Shown: piece after piece, positions 7,850 to 14,604 of the stretch
How positions within the stretch are numbered: the stretch's first letter is position 1
Layout of the letters: every line of letters begins with the position of its first letter
Assembly (NCBI GenBank): GCA_017382915.1
Contig: JAFNZJ010000002.1
Coordinates: 1-21,747 of the forward strand
From: Clostridia bacterium
GTDB lineage: Bacteria; Bacillota; Clostridia; Oscillospirales; Acutalibacteraceae
Length of the DNA: 21,747 nt
Direction of reading: 5' to 3'
The notes under the pieces: generated by a model
The model's input: the letters and a program-made list of their open reading frames with translations, nothing else
Told to the model about the DNA's origin: nothing
The model's database searches: none
Translations under genes and position numbers: made by a program

Positions 7850-9127
7850 TTAATCTTTAAATCTTTTTGAAACGGCCCTTGCGTGGGCTGAAAGGCCTTC
7901 CTTTTCGGCAAAGCGGACAACATCATCCTTAACGGTGGCCAGCGCATCACCCGTATAGTATATAAATGAAGATTTCTTTATAAAATCATCAACCGATAGG
8001 GGGGAGCTGAATCTGGCGGTGCCTGAGGTGGGCAGAGTGTGGTTTGGACCTGCCAAATAATCGCCAAGTGATTCGGGCACATTTTTACCAAGGAAAATAG
8101 AGCCTGCATTTTTAATAAGATTTAAAAGCTCAAATGGGTCATCCACACAAACCTCTAAATGCTCGGGGGCAATAATGTTGCTTATTTCTACCGCCTGCTT
8201 CATATTCTTAACAATAATGATTTTTCCATTATCATCAATTGATGTACGGGCAATTTCACTACGGGGAAGCATTGGTATTTGTTTTTCAAGTTCGTCTGAT
8301 ACCTTTTTGGCTAAATCTTCACTGTCGGTAATAAGCACTGCGGTGGCAAGCTTATCATGCTCTGCTTGGGATAATAGGTCGGCCGCAACATATTCGGGGT
8401 TACAGCTGCTGTCTGCCAGCACTAATATTTCACTGGGACCTGCTATCATATCAATATCTACCATTCCGTAAAGCATACGCTTGGCGGTGGCAACAAATAT
8501 ATTACCCGGGCCTACGATTTTATCAACCTTGGGTACACTTTCGGTACCAAGGGCCAAAGCGGCAACGGCCTGTGCGCCACCGATTTTAAATACCCTGTCC
8601 ACCCCTGCAATTTTTGCGGCGGCAAGTATGTATGAAGGTACAGAGCCGTCCTTATCGGGTGGAGTAACCATAACTATTTCTTTAACACCTGCGATTTTTG
8701 CGGGTATAGCATTCATCAAAACAGATGATGGGTATCTGGCAGTACCGCCGGGTACATAAATACCAACCCTTTCAATGGGGGTAATCTTTTGACCTAAAAT
8801 AACACCATCATTATCATTTATTACAAAGTTATTTCTAACCTGATGGCTATGGAATTTATGAATATTGTTTTTGGCAAGCTCAATGGTGGCTAAAAGGTCT
8901 TTATCCTCACTGTTATATGCCGCTTCAATTTCATCGGGCGTAACCTCAAGGGCGTCAAGTTTGGCGCCGTCAAATTTTTCTGAATATTCATAAAGGGCGG
9001 CATCGCCATTAAGCTTTACATTTTTAATAACGCCCGAAACTATATCCTCAACACCCGTTTCAAGGTTAATGTCACGGGTTAGAATATCCTTAATTTTGGT
9101 TTTTTCAATATTCATTATTTTAATCAT
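7850..9127 (-). CDS. hisD: histidinol dehydrogenase
   Basis: It oxidises histidinol to histidine in two NAD-dependent steps, the last of the pathway. The 425-aa length is typical. Zinc ligands can be placed as Gln254 and His257 (SQAEHDK), Asp356 (SLGDYLAGPNHTLPT) and His415 (GLSAHARAV). The catalytic pair is Glu322-His323 (APEHLEV). I kept the first ATG because GGAGG lies 11 nt upstream, inside the hisG 3' end; an alternative ATG four codons later would be 23 nt away. The gap to hisG is 3 nt. Confidence 0.96.
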   Translation of the reverse strand: MIKIMNIEKTKIKDILTRDINLETGVEDIVSGVIKNVKLNGDAALYEYSEKFDGAKLDALEVTPDEIEAAYNSEDKDLLATIELAKNNIHKFHSHQVRNNFVINDNDGVILGQKITPIERVGIYVPGGTARYPSSVLMNAIPAKIAGVKEIVMVTPPDKDGSVPSYILAAAKIAGVDRVFKIGGAQAVAALALGTESVPKVDKIVGPGNIFVATAKRMLYGMVDIDMIAGPSEILVLADSSCNPEYVAADLLSQAEHDKLATAVLITDSEDLAKKVSDELEKQIPMLPRSEIARTSIDDNGKIIIVKNMKQAVEISNIIAPEHLEVCVDDPFELLNLIKNAGSIFLGKNVPESLGDYLAGPNHTLPTSGTARFSSPLSVDDFIKKSSFIYYTGDALATVKDDVVRFAEKEGLSAHARAVSKRFKD

Positions 9128-9130
9128 TTT

Positions 9131-9757
9131 TTATTTTTCCTCCAAAACCGTTTGCAGGTTATCACAAAGGCGGTCAATTTCATCCTTTTTAAAGGTGTAG
9201 GACGCCCTGTTTGCAATAAGGCGTGCGCTTATTGGTAAAAACCTTTCAATTACCTTAAGATTGTTTTCTTTAAGGGTTGTGCCGGTTTCAACAATATCTA
9301 CAATAACATCTGAAAGCCCAACAAGTGGCGCAATTTCAATTGAGCCGTTAAGCTTAATAATTTCAATTTCACGGTTAAATGACATATAGTGCTTTTTAGC
9401 AATGTTTGGAAACTTGGTAGCCACACGAATTGGGCGGCTTAGGTCCTCTTTATAATCGTTGTGTGATGCAACGCACATATCACACCTGCCAAGCTTTAAA
9501 TCTAAAAGCTCATAAAGTGACAGACCGCTTTCGTCCAAAATATCCTTACCTGCTATGCCAAGGTCTGCGGCGCCGTGATAAACATAAACGGCAACATCAG
9601 ACGGTTTAACAAGCAAATATCTTACACCGTTTTCTGTGTTTTCAAAAACAAGCTTGCGGTTATCATCATATATTTCACTGCAGTCATAGCCAATTTTGGC
9701 AAAAAGATTATAAACCTTATCACCAAGGCGGCCTTTTGGTAATGCTATGGTAATCAT
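9131..9757 (-). CDS. hisG: ATP phosphoribosyltransferase, short form
   Basis: It catalyses the first, committed step, joining ATP and PRPP. At 208 aa this is the short form (HisGS), lacking the C-terminal regulatory domain of the ~290-aa type and needing HisZ as partner. Family signatures seen are ALPKGRLGDK at the N-terminus, GIAGKDIL, and the PRPP-loop-like DIVETGTTLKENNL. It starts 3 nt after the hisZ stop with AAGGAG upstream. Confidence 0.96.
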   Translation of the reverse strand: MITIALPKGRLGDKVYNLFAKIGYDCSEIYDDNRKLVFENTENGVRYLLVKPSDVAVYVYHGAADLGIAGKDILDESGLSLYELLDLKLGRCDMCVASHNDYKEDLSRPIRVATKFPNIAKKHYMSFNREIEIIKLNGSIEIAPLVGLSDVIVDIVETGTTLKENNLKVIERFLPISARLIANRASYTFKKDEIDRLCDNLQTVLEEK

Positions 9758-9760
9758 TTT

Positions 9761-10870
9761 TTACTCCTTTGTTAAATTGCCGTTGTCATAATACATAATT
9801 TGTTTAGCCTTAATATTTAACTCATTTTTATGGGCTATCATTACCTTTTTGCCGGTGTTTTCAAAATCGGCAAGTATTTTAAACAAATTGGCATCACTTT
9901 GATTTGCAATGATTAAAACATCACAGTCAAACTCATTTTTATTTGGGTAATAAAGGTTAAGTCCGTCAAGGTAAAGGGCAAAGCCTAAAGCACCGCCTTT
10001 GCCGCGTATTTTTTTAGCAAGACTGTCATACCTGCCACCCGACAAAACAGGGGAGGGGCTGTTTTTAACATAACCCTGCAAAAGTATGCCGTTATAATAA
10101 TCTAAATGATTTAAAACCGAAAGGTCAAAAACCAGATTTTTAAAGTAATCATTATCCTTAATAGCCTTGCAAAGGTCATAAAGCTCATTATAAGCAGCCA
10201 AGGTTTTCTCATCGGTAACAAGCTCATTAAGGGCGGGTAACACCTCATCAAGTCTGCCGTTTATTGAAGAAATTTTAAGCAGTCTTTCAACAATGCTGTC
10301 CTCAATGCCGCTAAGCCTACACCAGTTTAAAAGGTCGTGACGATTTTTACGCTTAATAAAGCCAAGTATTTTTTTGCGGCGCTCACCCATAATGCCTGCA
10401 TCGGCAAGGGCGGCAGATACAAACCCAATGTGGGATATAATAAGGTTAAATTCATTATCAATTTTGGCAAGACTGTTAAGGGCAAGCAAAACTATTTCGG
10501 CGGTAGAGTGTGAATCAATATCACCCAAAAGCTCAACCCCGCACTGCTTAATTTCCTTACAGTCGTGGGTATCATCGGTAATGCGATAAACATTTTCGTT
10601 ATAATAATATCGCGCTTCGGCACCGGGTAGGGTGCGTGCGTTTTTAACTATTGAAAGGGTAATATCGGGTTTAAGCGCCATAAGACGACCGGCAGAGTTA
10701 TTAAAGGCAATAATTCCATCGGTTGAAAGAAAATCTCTGTTATCACTGTAAAAGCCGTATTCTTCAAACTTGCTCATACAGTATTTTTGGTAACCAAACT
10801 GCTCATAAAGGCGTGAAAGCTCTAACGGCAGACGGTCCTCTAAGGGAAGTGAATTTATAAAGTTTTGCAT
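9761..10870 (-). CDS. hisZ: ATP phosphoribosyltransferase regulatory subunit
   Basis: HisZ is a catalytically inactive relative of histidyl-tRNA synthetase that assembles with short HisG and gives it activity and histidine feedback. The 369 aa contain class II synthetase-like segments: MALKPDITLSIVK (motif-2-like, ~64-76), RYYYNENVYR, and the late SGGRYDSLA and GGALGFALYLD. The length, just below the usual ~390, and the lack of an anticodon-binding domain separate it from a true HisRS. AGGAGG precedes the ATG. It is the first gene of the operon. Confidence 0.94.
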   Translation of the reverse strand: MQNFINSLPLEDRLPLELSRLYEQFGYQKYCMSKFEEYGFYSDNRDFLSTDGIIAFNNSAGRLMALKPDITLSIVKNARTLPGAEARYYYNENVYRITDDTHDCKEIKQCGVELLGDIDSHSTAEIVLLALNSLAKIDNEFNLIISHIGFVSAALADAGIMGERRKKILGFIKRKNRHDLLNWCRLSGIEDSIVERLLKISSINGRLDEVLPALNELVTDEKTLAAYNELYDLCKAIKDNDYFKNLVFDLSVLNHLDYYNGILLQGYVKNSPSPVLSGGRYDSLAKKIRGKGGALGFALYLDGLNLYYPNKNEFDCDVLIIANQSDANLFKILADFENTGKKVMIAHKNELNIKAKQIMYYDNGNLTKE

Positions 10871-10911
10871 ATTACTTCCTCCAAGCGTAAAAAGTAAAAA
10901 ATATTCAGTTT

Positions 10912-10940
10912 ATTATAGTATATTTTTTTACTTTAGTCAA
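10912..10940 (-). promoter_or_regulatory. proximal his operon promoter
   Basis: On the minus strand TTGACT (10935-10940) and TATAAT (10912-10917) are 17 bp apart. Transcription would start near 10905, about 35 nt before hisZ. That is too short for a T-box or a leader-peptide attenuator. Confidence 0.85.
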
Positions 10941-10945
10941 CTAAA
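10932..10945. promoter_or_regulatory. TrpR-like palindromic operator on the his promoter
   Basis: TTTAGTCAACTAAA is a 14-bp palindrome (6-bp arms, CA centre) lying over the -35 of the proximal promoter. Its core TAGTCAACTA closely resembles the E. coli TrpR operator core TAGTTAACTA. TrpR-family regulators of the YerC/HisR type are linked to histidine genes in Firmicutes, so this is a plausible HisR operator. The regulator itself is not in the window. Confidence 0.6.
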
Positions 10946-10955
10946 ATATCTGATT

Positions 10956-10983
10956 ATTATAATATAAATACAAAAATTGTCAA
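10956..10983 (-). promoter_or_regulatory. distal his operon promoter
   Basis: A second minus-strand promoter candidate has TTGACA (10978-10983) and TATAAT (10956-10961) with a 16-bp spacer. It lies about 44 bp upstream of the proximal one. The palindrome at 10932-10945 would be just downstream of its start point. Confidence 0.75.
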
Positions 10984-11049
10984 AGGTTATGGTTTTTGTG
11001 CAAATGTAGGTATATCATTTGTGATTTTTGTAAAATCTTAAAAAAACAC

Positions 11050-11078
11050 TTGCAACGGCGGATTTGTTGTGATATAAT
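11050..11078 (+). promoter_or_regulatory. promoter of rpsB-tsf
   Basis: TTGCAA (11050-11055) and TATAAT (11073-11078) are 17 bp apart, with TGA directly before the -10 (extended -10). The start would be near 11085, giving a leader of about 150 nt. The ~70 bp between it and the distal his promoter shows nothing else I can name. Confidence 0.85.
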
Positions 11079-11084
11079 ACTCTA

Positions 11085-11234
11085 GCTGCTTAATGTGGCA
11101 AACTATGTTAAGCAGTAAAATATTACACACGCTGTGCCCATTGACGGGGCAGGTGATTTTGAGAGGATGCTGACTCAAAATAAAACCGCCAAGTATGAAG
11201 CATAGCGGAGGAAAAACCTTAGGAGGAAACAAAA
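11085..11234 (+). promoter_or_regulatory. structured 5' leader of rpsB
   Basis: The leader can form four successive hairpins: 11086-11093 with 11108-11115 (8 bp, CTGCTTAA arm); 11135-11139 with 11147-11151 (TGCCC); 11157-11163 with 11174-11180 (TTTTGAG); and 11186-11189 with 11205-11208 (CCGC), which nests TATG/CATA. The last ends at a first GGAGG (11207-11211). A second AGGAGG (11221-11226) is the real ribosome binding site. Length and structure fit an autogenous ribosomal-protein leader bound by S2. I see no terminator in it, so control would be at translation. The function is inference. Confidence 0.55.
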
Positions 11235-11981
11235 ATGGCATCAGTAGTATCTATGAAACAACTCTTGGAGGCCGGCGTACATTTTGGTCATCAGACCCGT
11301 AGTTGGAACCCCAAAATGGCCGAGTATATCTTTACCGAGCGTAACGGTATTTATATTATCGACCTTCAAAAAACCGCAAAGAAGTTAAACGAGGCTTATA
11401 TTTTTGCCCGTGACATCGCAGCAGCAGGCGGCGACATTCTCTTTGTTGGTACCAAAAAACAGGCTCAAGATTCAGTTAAGGAAGAGGCTATCAACTGCTC
11501 AATGCCCTACGTAAATGCACGTTGGCTTGGTGGTATGCTTACCAACTTCCGTACCATCCGTCGCAGAATTGAGCGTTTAAATCAGCTTCGCGCTATGGAG
11601 CAGGACGGCACCTTTGACCTTCTTCCCAAGAAGGAAGTTATCAAGCTCCGTTTAGAGATTGAAAAGCTTGAAAAGTTCCTTGGCGGTATTCAGGATATGA
11701 AGAAAATCCCCGGCGCTATGTTTATAGTTGACCCCCGCAAGGAAAGAATTGCAGTTCAAGAAGCTAAAAAACTTGGTATTCCGATTATTGCTATTGTTGA
11801 TACCAACTGCGACCCTGATGAAATTGACGCAGTTATCCCCGGTAATGATGACGCTATCCGTGCAGTTAAACTGATTGCAGGCACCATTGCTCAGGCAGTT
11901 ATTGAAGGCCGTCAGGGCGAGCAAACTGCACCTGAGGCTGAGGCCGAGGCAGAAGAGGCTACCGAAGAGGCAGCTGAATAA
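11235..11981 (+). CDS. rpsB: 30S ribosomal protein S2
   Basis: This small-subunit protein is needed for S1 binding and late 30S assembly. The 248 aa open with the family pattern SMKQLLEAGVHFGHQTRSWNPKM, followed by FTERNGIYIIDLQKT and the signature VNARWLGGMLTNFRTI. PGAMFIVDPRKERIAVQEAKKLGIPIIAIVDTNCDPD is also diagnostic. An acidic Ala/Glu-rich tail (from about residue 233) is common in Firmicutes. AGGAGG precedes the ATG. tsf follows after 34 nt, the near-universal order. Confidence 0.98.
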   Translation: MASVVSMKQLLEAGVHFGHQTRSWNPKMAEYIFTERNGIYIIDLQKTAKKLNEAYIFARDIAAAGGDILFVGTKKQAQDSVKEEAINCSMPYVNARWLGGMLTNFRTIRRRIERLNQLRAMEQDGTFDLLPKKEVIKLRLEIEKLEKFLGGIQDMKKIPGAMFIVDPRKERIAVQEAKKLGIPIIAIVDTNCDPDEIDAVIPGNDDAIRAVKLIAGTIAQAVIEGRQGEQTAPEAEAEAEEATEEAAE

Positions 11982-12015
11982 TCAGTTTTAAATATATTGT
12001 TTGGAGGAATTTATA

Positions 12016-12924
12016 ATGGCATTTACAGCTAAAGACGTTCAGGCCCTCCGTGAAAAAACCGGTTGCGGCATGATGGATTGTAAAAAAGCATTGGTTGAAA
12101 CCGATGGCGATATGGATGCAGCTATTGAATTTTTAAGAGAAAAAGGTCTTGCACAACAGGCTAAAAAAGCCAGCCGTATTGCTGCTGAAGGTCTTGTTCT
12201 TGCTGCTGCTTATGGCGATGTTGGCGTAGTTGTTGAAATCAACTCTGAAACCGACTTTGTTGCCAACAGCGACACCTTTAAAGAACTTGTAGGTAAGGTT
12301 GCAAAGGTTATTGCTGACCAAAACCCTGCCGATGTTGATGCACTTCTTGCTTGCAGTGAAAACGGTGTTACCGTTGCCGATATGATTCAAGAGGTTTTCC
12401 TTGCAGTTCGTGAGAACATCAAGGTTCGCCGCTTTGAGCGTTATGAAGGCGTTGTATCAACCTATGTTCACGCAGGTGGTAAAATCGGCGTTATGGTTAA
12501 GTTTGATACCGCAGCTGCTGATAACGACACCTTTAAAGAAATGGCTAAAGATGTTGCAATGCAAATTGCAGCAGTTAATCCCCAGTACCTTTCTAAGGAC
12601 ACCGTTCCTGCTGATGTAGTTGAGCATGAGAAGTCAATCCTCGTTGCCCAAATGAAGGAAGACCCCAAAATGGCTAACAAGCCTGAGCAGGTTCTTGGTA
12701 AAATTGTTGAGGGTAGAATTGGTAAATTCTTCTCTGAAACTTGCCTTTTACAGCAAGAGTTTGTTAAAGACGGTGACTACACCGTTGAAAAGTATATTGC
12801 AGCAAAAGCAAAGGAAATTGGCAGTGACATTTCAGTTGCTTCATTCGTCCGTTTTGAAAAGGGCGAAGGCATTGAAAAGCGTGTAGACAACTTTGCAGAT
12901 GAAGTTGCAAGCATGATTAAGTAA
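12016..12924 (+). CDS. tsf: elongation factor Ts
   Basis: EF-Ts exchanges GDP for GTP on EF-Tu. The protein has 302 aa. The N-terminal UBA-like domain is FTAKDVQALREKTGCGMMDCKKAL (3-26), and the EF-Tu-contacting core motif is TDFVAN (79-84). The dimerisation/core repeat continues with VHAGGKIGVMVKF and AVNPQYLS. I start at the ATG at 12016: GGAGG lies at 12003-12007, so the in-frame TTG at 12001 would put the ribosome binding site inside the gene. No pyrH-frr follows; the operon ends at a hairpin. Confidence 0.97.
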   Translation: MAFTAKDVQALREKTGCGMMDCKKALVETDGDMDAAIEFLREKGLAQQAKKASRIAAEGLVLAAAYGDVGVVVEINSETDFVANSDTFKELVGKVAKVIADQNPADVDALLACSENGVTVADMIQEVFLAVRENIKVRRFERYEGVVSTYVHAGGKIGVMVKFDTAAADNDTFKEMAKDVAMQIAAVNPQYLSKDTVPADVVEHEKSILVAQMKEDPKMANKPEQVLGKIVEGRIGKFFSETCLLQQEFVKDGDYTVEKYIAAKAKEIGSDISVASFVRFEKGEGIEKRVDNFADEVASMIK

Positions 12925-12935
12925 TTTAATTTTAA

Positions 12936-12970
12936 ACCCAAGCGCCTTAATTGGTGCTTGGGTAATTTTA
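12936..12970 (+). terminator. terminator after tsf
   Basis: An 11-bp stem (12936-12946 with 12953-12963, one G-T pair) closes a 6-base loop and is followed by AATTTTA. It starts 11 nt after the tsf stop. The T tract is modest. Confidence 0.75.
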
Positions 12971-12987
12971 TGCAATAAAGGCGATAA

Positions 12988-13179
12988 AATGGATTTATTT
13001 GGTCTGACCTTATTACAAACTTTGAAAGAGTTTCGGACCATTGTTCAAATATTGCCGGTTGCCTTATCGACTTTAATCATAAGGATATGAATATTCACGA
13101 AAATCTTAGGGCATTTAAACTTGGTGATACCAAATTTAATGAAAAATTCACCGAGTACAGCCAAAAATATTCATTGTAA
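12988..13179 (+). pseudogene. 3' remnant of a Na/Pi-cotransporter (PhoU-like tail)
   Basis: An open frame of 63 codons with no start codon begins right after an in-frame TAA (12985-12987) and ends at TAA 13177-13179. It reads WSDLITNFERVSDHCSNIAG, then INIHE-like MNIHENL, and ends FTEYSQKYSL. The NFERVSDHCSNIA block matches the conserved E-R-x-x-D-H-x-x-N-I motif of PhoU-type helices, as found at the C-terminus of Na/Pi cotransporter family II proteins (~550-590 aa), which also end in a K-Y-x-L-like tail. The membrane part and the start are missing. An ATG at 12989 opens a different frame. A well-formed terminator follows. Confidence 0.75.
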
Positions 13180-13191
13180 TATAGTTATACT

Positions 13192-13227
13192 AAAGGCCCT
13201 GTTTGAAAAACGGGGCTTTTATTTTTT
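13192..13227 (+). terminator. terminator after the Na/Pi transporter remnant
   Basis: A 13-bp stem (13192-13204 with 13208-13220, two G-T pairs) has a GAA loop and runs into TTTTATTTTTT. It is probably the original terminator of the lost transporter gene. Confidence 0.85.
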
Positions 13228-13266
13228 AAAAAAATATAATTTAAATAAAAAATTTGTAATTTACTA

Positions 13267-13295
13267 GTGAAAAAAATTCTATATTATGGTATAAT
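13267..13295 (+). promoter_or_regulatory. promoter of nagB
   Basis: TATAAT (13290-13295) is preceded by TGG (extended -10). A weak -35, GTGAAA (13267-13272), is 17 bp upstream. Confidence 0.65.
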
Positions 13296-13327
13296 GAAAA
13301 AAATAAGTTTTTTAAAGGAGATTTATT

Positions 13328-14038
13328 ATGAGATTTATTCAGGTTGAAAGTTATGAAAAATTAAGCCGTATGGCAGCAGGCATTATTGCCGCACAGGTTA
13401 TATCAAAGCCCGATTCAGTGCTTGGTCTTGCTACAGGTTCATCACCAATTGGTACATATAAGGAGTTAATTAAGGGCTTTGAAAACGGTGACCTTGATTT
13501 TTCTGAAATCACATCGGTTAATTTGGATGAATATGTTGGTCTTACAGGTGAAAACGACCAAAGCTACCGCTATTTTATGAATAATAATCTTTTTTATTAT
13601 ATCAATATCAATAATGAAAACACCTTTGTTCCAAACGGCTGTGCCGATGATTTAGCTGCTGAAGGCGCCGCTTATGATGAAAAGATTAAAGAGCTTGGCG
13701 GTATTGATTTACAGCTTTTGGGCATTGGTCTTGACGGTCATATCGGTTTTAATGAGCCGGCTGATTTCTTTACCAAAGAAACACATGTGGTTGATTTGCA
13801 TGAATCCACTATTGAGGCTAACTCACGCTTTTTTGCCAGCCGCGATGATGTGCCCACCAAAGCAATAACCATGGGTATGATGTCAATTATGCAGGCCAAA
13901 AAGGTACTGCTTATTGCCAACGGTGCCAATAAAAAAGATATTTTACAAAAGGCATTTTTTGGTCCAATTACCCCTGAAGTACCCGCCTCAATCTTACAGC
14001 TTCACCCCGACCTTACCGTAATATATAGCGAAAATTAA
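13328..14038 (+). CDS. nagB: glucosamine-6-phosphate deaminase
   Basis: It converts glucosamine 6-phosphate to fructose 6-phosphate and ammonia, linking amino-sugar breakdown to glycolysis. The 236-aa length fits the shorter Firmicutes form (E. coli has 266). The phosphate loop is GLATGSSPIGTY (33-44), and the catalytic residues are Asp67 (NLDEYVGL), Asp136, His138 and Glu143 (GIGLDGHIGFNEP). AAGGAGA precedes the ATG. No nagA or PTS gene is nearby, so it appears to be a lone nagB with its own promoter. Confidence 0.95.
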   Translation: MRFIQVESYEKLSRMAAGIIAAQVISKPDSVLGLATGSSPIGTYKELIKGFENGDLDFSEITSVNLDEYVGLTGENDQSYRYFMNNNLFYYININNENTFVPNGCADDLAAEGAAYDEKIKELGGIDLQLLGIGLDGHIGFNEPADFFTKETHVVDLHESTIEANSRFFASRDDVPTKAITMGMMSIMQAKKVLLIANGANKKDILQKAFFGPITPEVPASILQLHPDLTVIYSEN

Positions 14039-14047
14039 AATAACCTC

Positions 14048-14076
14048 TTGCAATTTTCTACAAGATGTGGTATACT
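14048..14076 (+). promoter_or_regulatory. promoter of nrdR
   Basis: TTGCAA (14048-14053) and TATACT (14071-14076) are 17 bp apart, with TGG before the -10. The transcript would start about 25 nt before the ATG. Confidence 0.8.
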
Positions 14077-14108
14077 TTATAAAAATTTTGTAAAAAGGCG
14101 GCTAAATT

Positions 14109-14564
14109 ATGAAATGTCCGTATTGTTCTTTTGAAGAAAGCAAGGTTATTGATTCTCGTCCCACTGATGAGGGTGAGCGCATTCGCCGTAGGCGTGAATG
14201 CTTAAAATGCCAAAAGCGTTTTACCACCTATGAAATCATTGAAAGCTTGCCAATCATAGTAATTAAAAAGGATAAATCACGCGAGGTATTTAACCGCGAT
14301 AAGCTTTTAAACGGCTTGCTTCGTGCTTGTGAAAAGCGCCCCGTATCATTAGAAAAGCTTGAGGATATTATTGATGATATTGAAGCAGTACTTCAAAACT
14401 CATTAGACCGCGAAATTTCAAGCGATAAAATCGGTGAGCTTGTTATGGATAAGCTTAAAGAGGTTGATGAGGTTGCATATGTGCGCTTTGCATCGGTTTA
14501 CCGCCAGTTTAAGGATATTGGCACCTTTATGAGTGAGCTTAATAAGCTTCTTAACACAAAATAG
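14109..14564 (+). CDS. nrdR: transcriptional repressor NrdR
   Basis: NrdR is the nucleotide-sensing repressor of ribonucleotide reductase genes. The 151 aa have the usual plan. The N-terminal zinc ribbon has cysteines 3, 6, 31 and 34 (MKCPYC...CLKC) and the DNA-contacting run GERIRRRREC. It is followed by an ATP-cone (about 49-139) with VIKKDKSREVFNRDKL and VAYVRFASVYRQFKD. The length is typical (150-160). No ribonucleotide reductase gene lies in the window. Confidence 0.97.
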   Translation: MKCPYCSFEESKVIDSRPTDEGERIRRRRECLKCQKRFTTYEIIESLPIIVIKKDKSREVFNRDKLLNGLLRACEKRPVSLEKLEDIIDDIEAVLQNSLDREISSDKIGELVMDKLKEVDEVAYVRFASVYRQFKDIGTFMSELNKLLNTK

Positions 14565-14570
14565 TTATTA

Positions 14571-14604
14571 AAAAACAGCAGGTCATGCGACCTGCTGTTT
14601 TTTT
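14571..14604. terminator. bidirectional terminator between nrdR and the metal ATPase gene
   Basis: A perfect 12-bp stem (14573-14584 with 14589-14600), extendable by two A-T pairs, has an ATGC loop, Ts on the plus side and As on the minus side. It separates two convergent genes. The ATPase stop codon (14603-14605) touches the T tract. Confidence 0.92.

Noticed and set aside
10871..11049. Histidine T-box or leader-peptide attenuator before hisZ
   Set aside because: The proximal promoter leaves only about 35 nt of leader. There is no T-box motif, His-codon run or terminator.
12001..12015. TTG start for EF-Ts five codons upstream
   Set aside because: The ribosome binding site GGAGG is within those codons, and the family N-terminus is MAFTAKDV-like.
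12989..13087. Short ATG-initiated ORF overlapping the transporter remnant
   Set aside because: It is in another frame, has no ribosome binding site and shows no recognisable sequence, while the frame beside it carries the PhoU-like motif.
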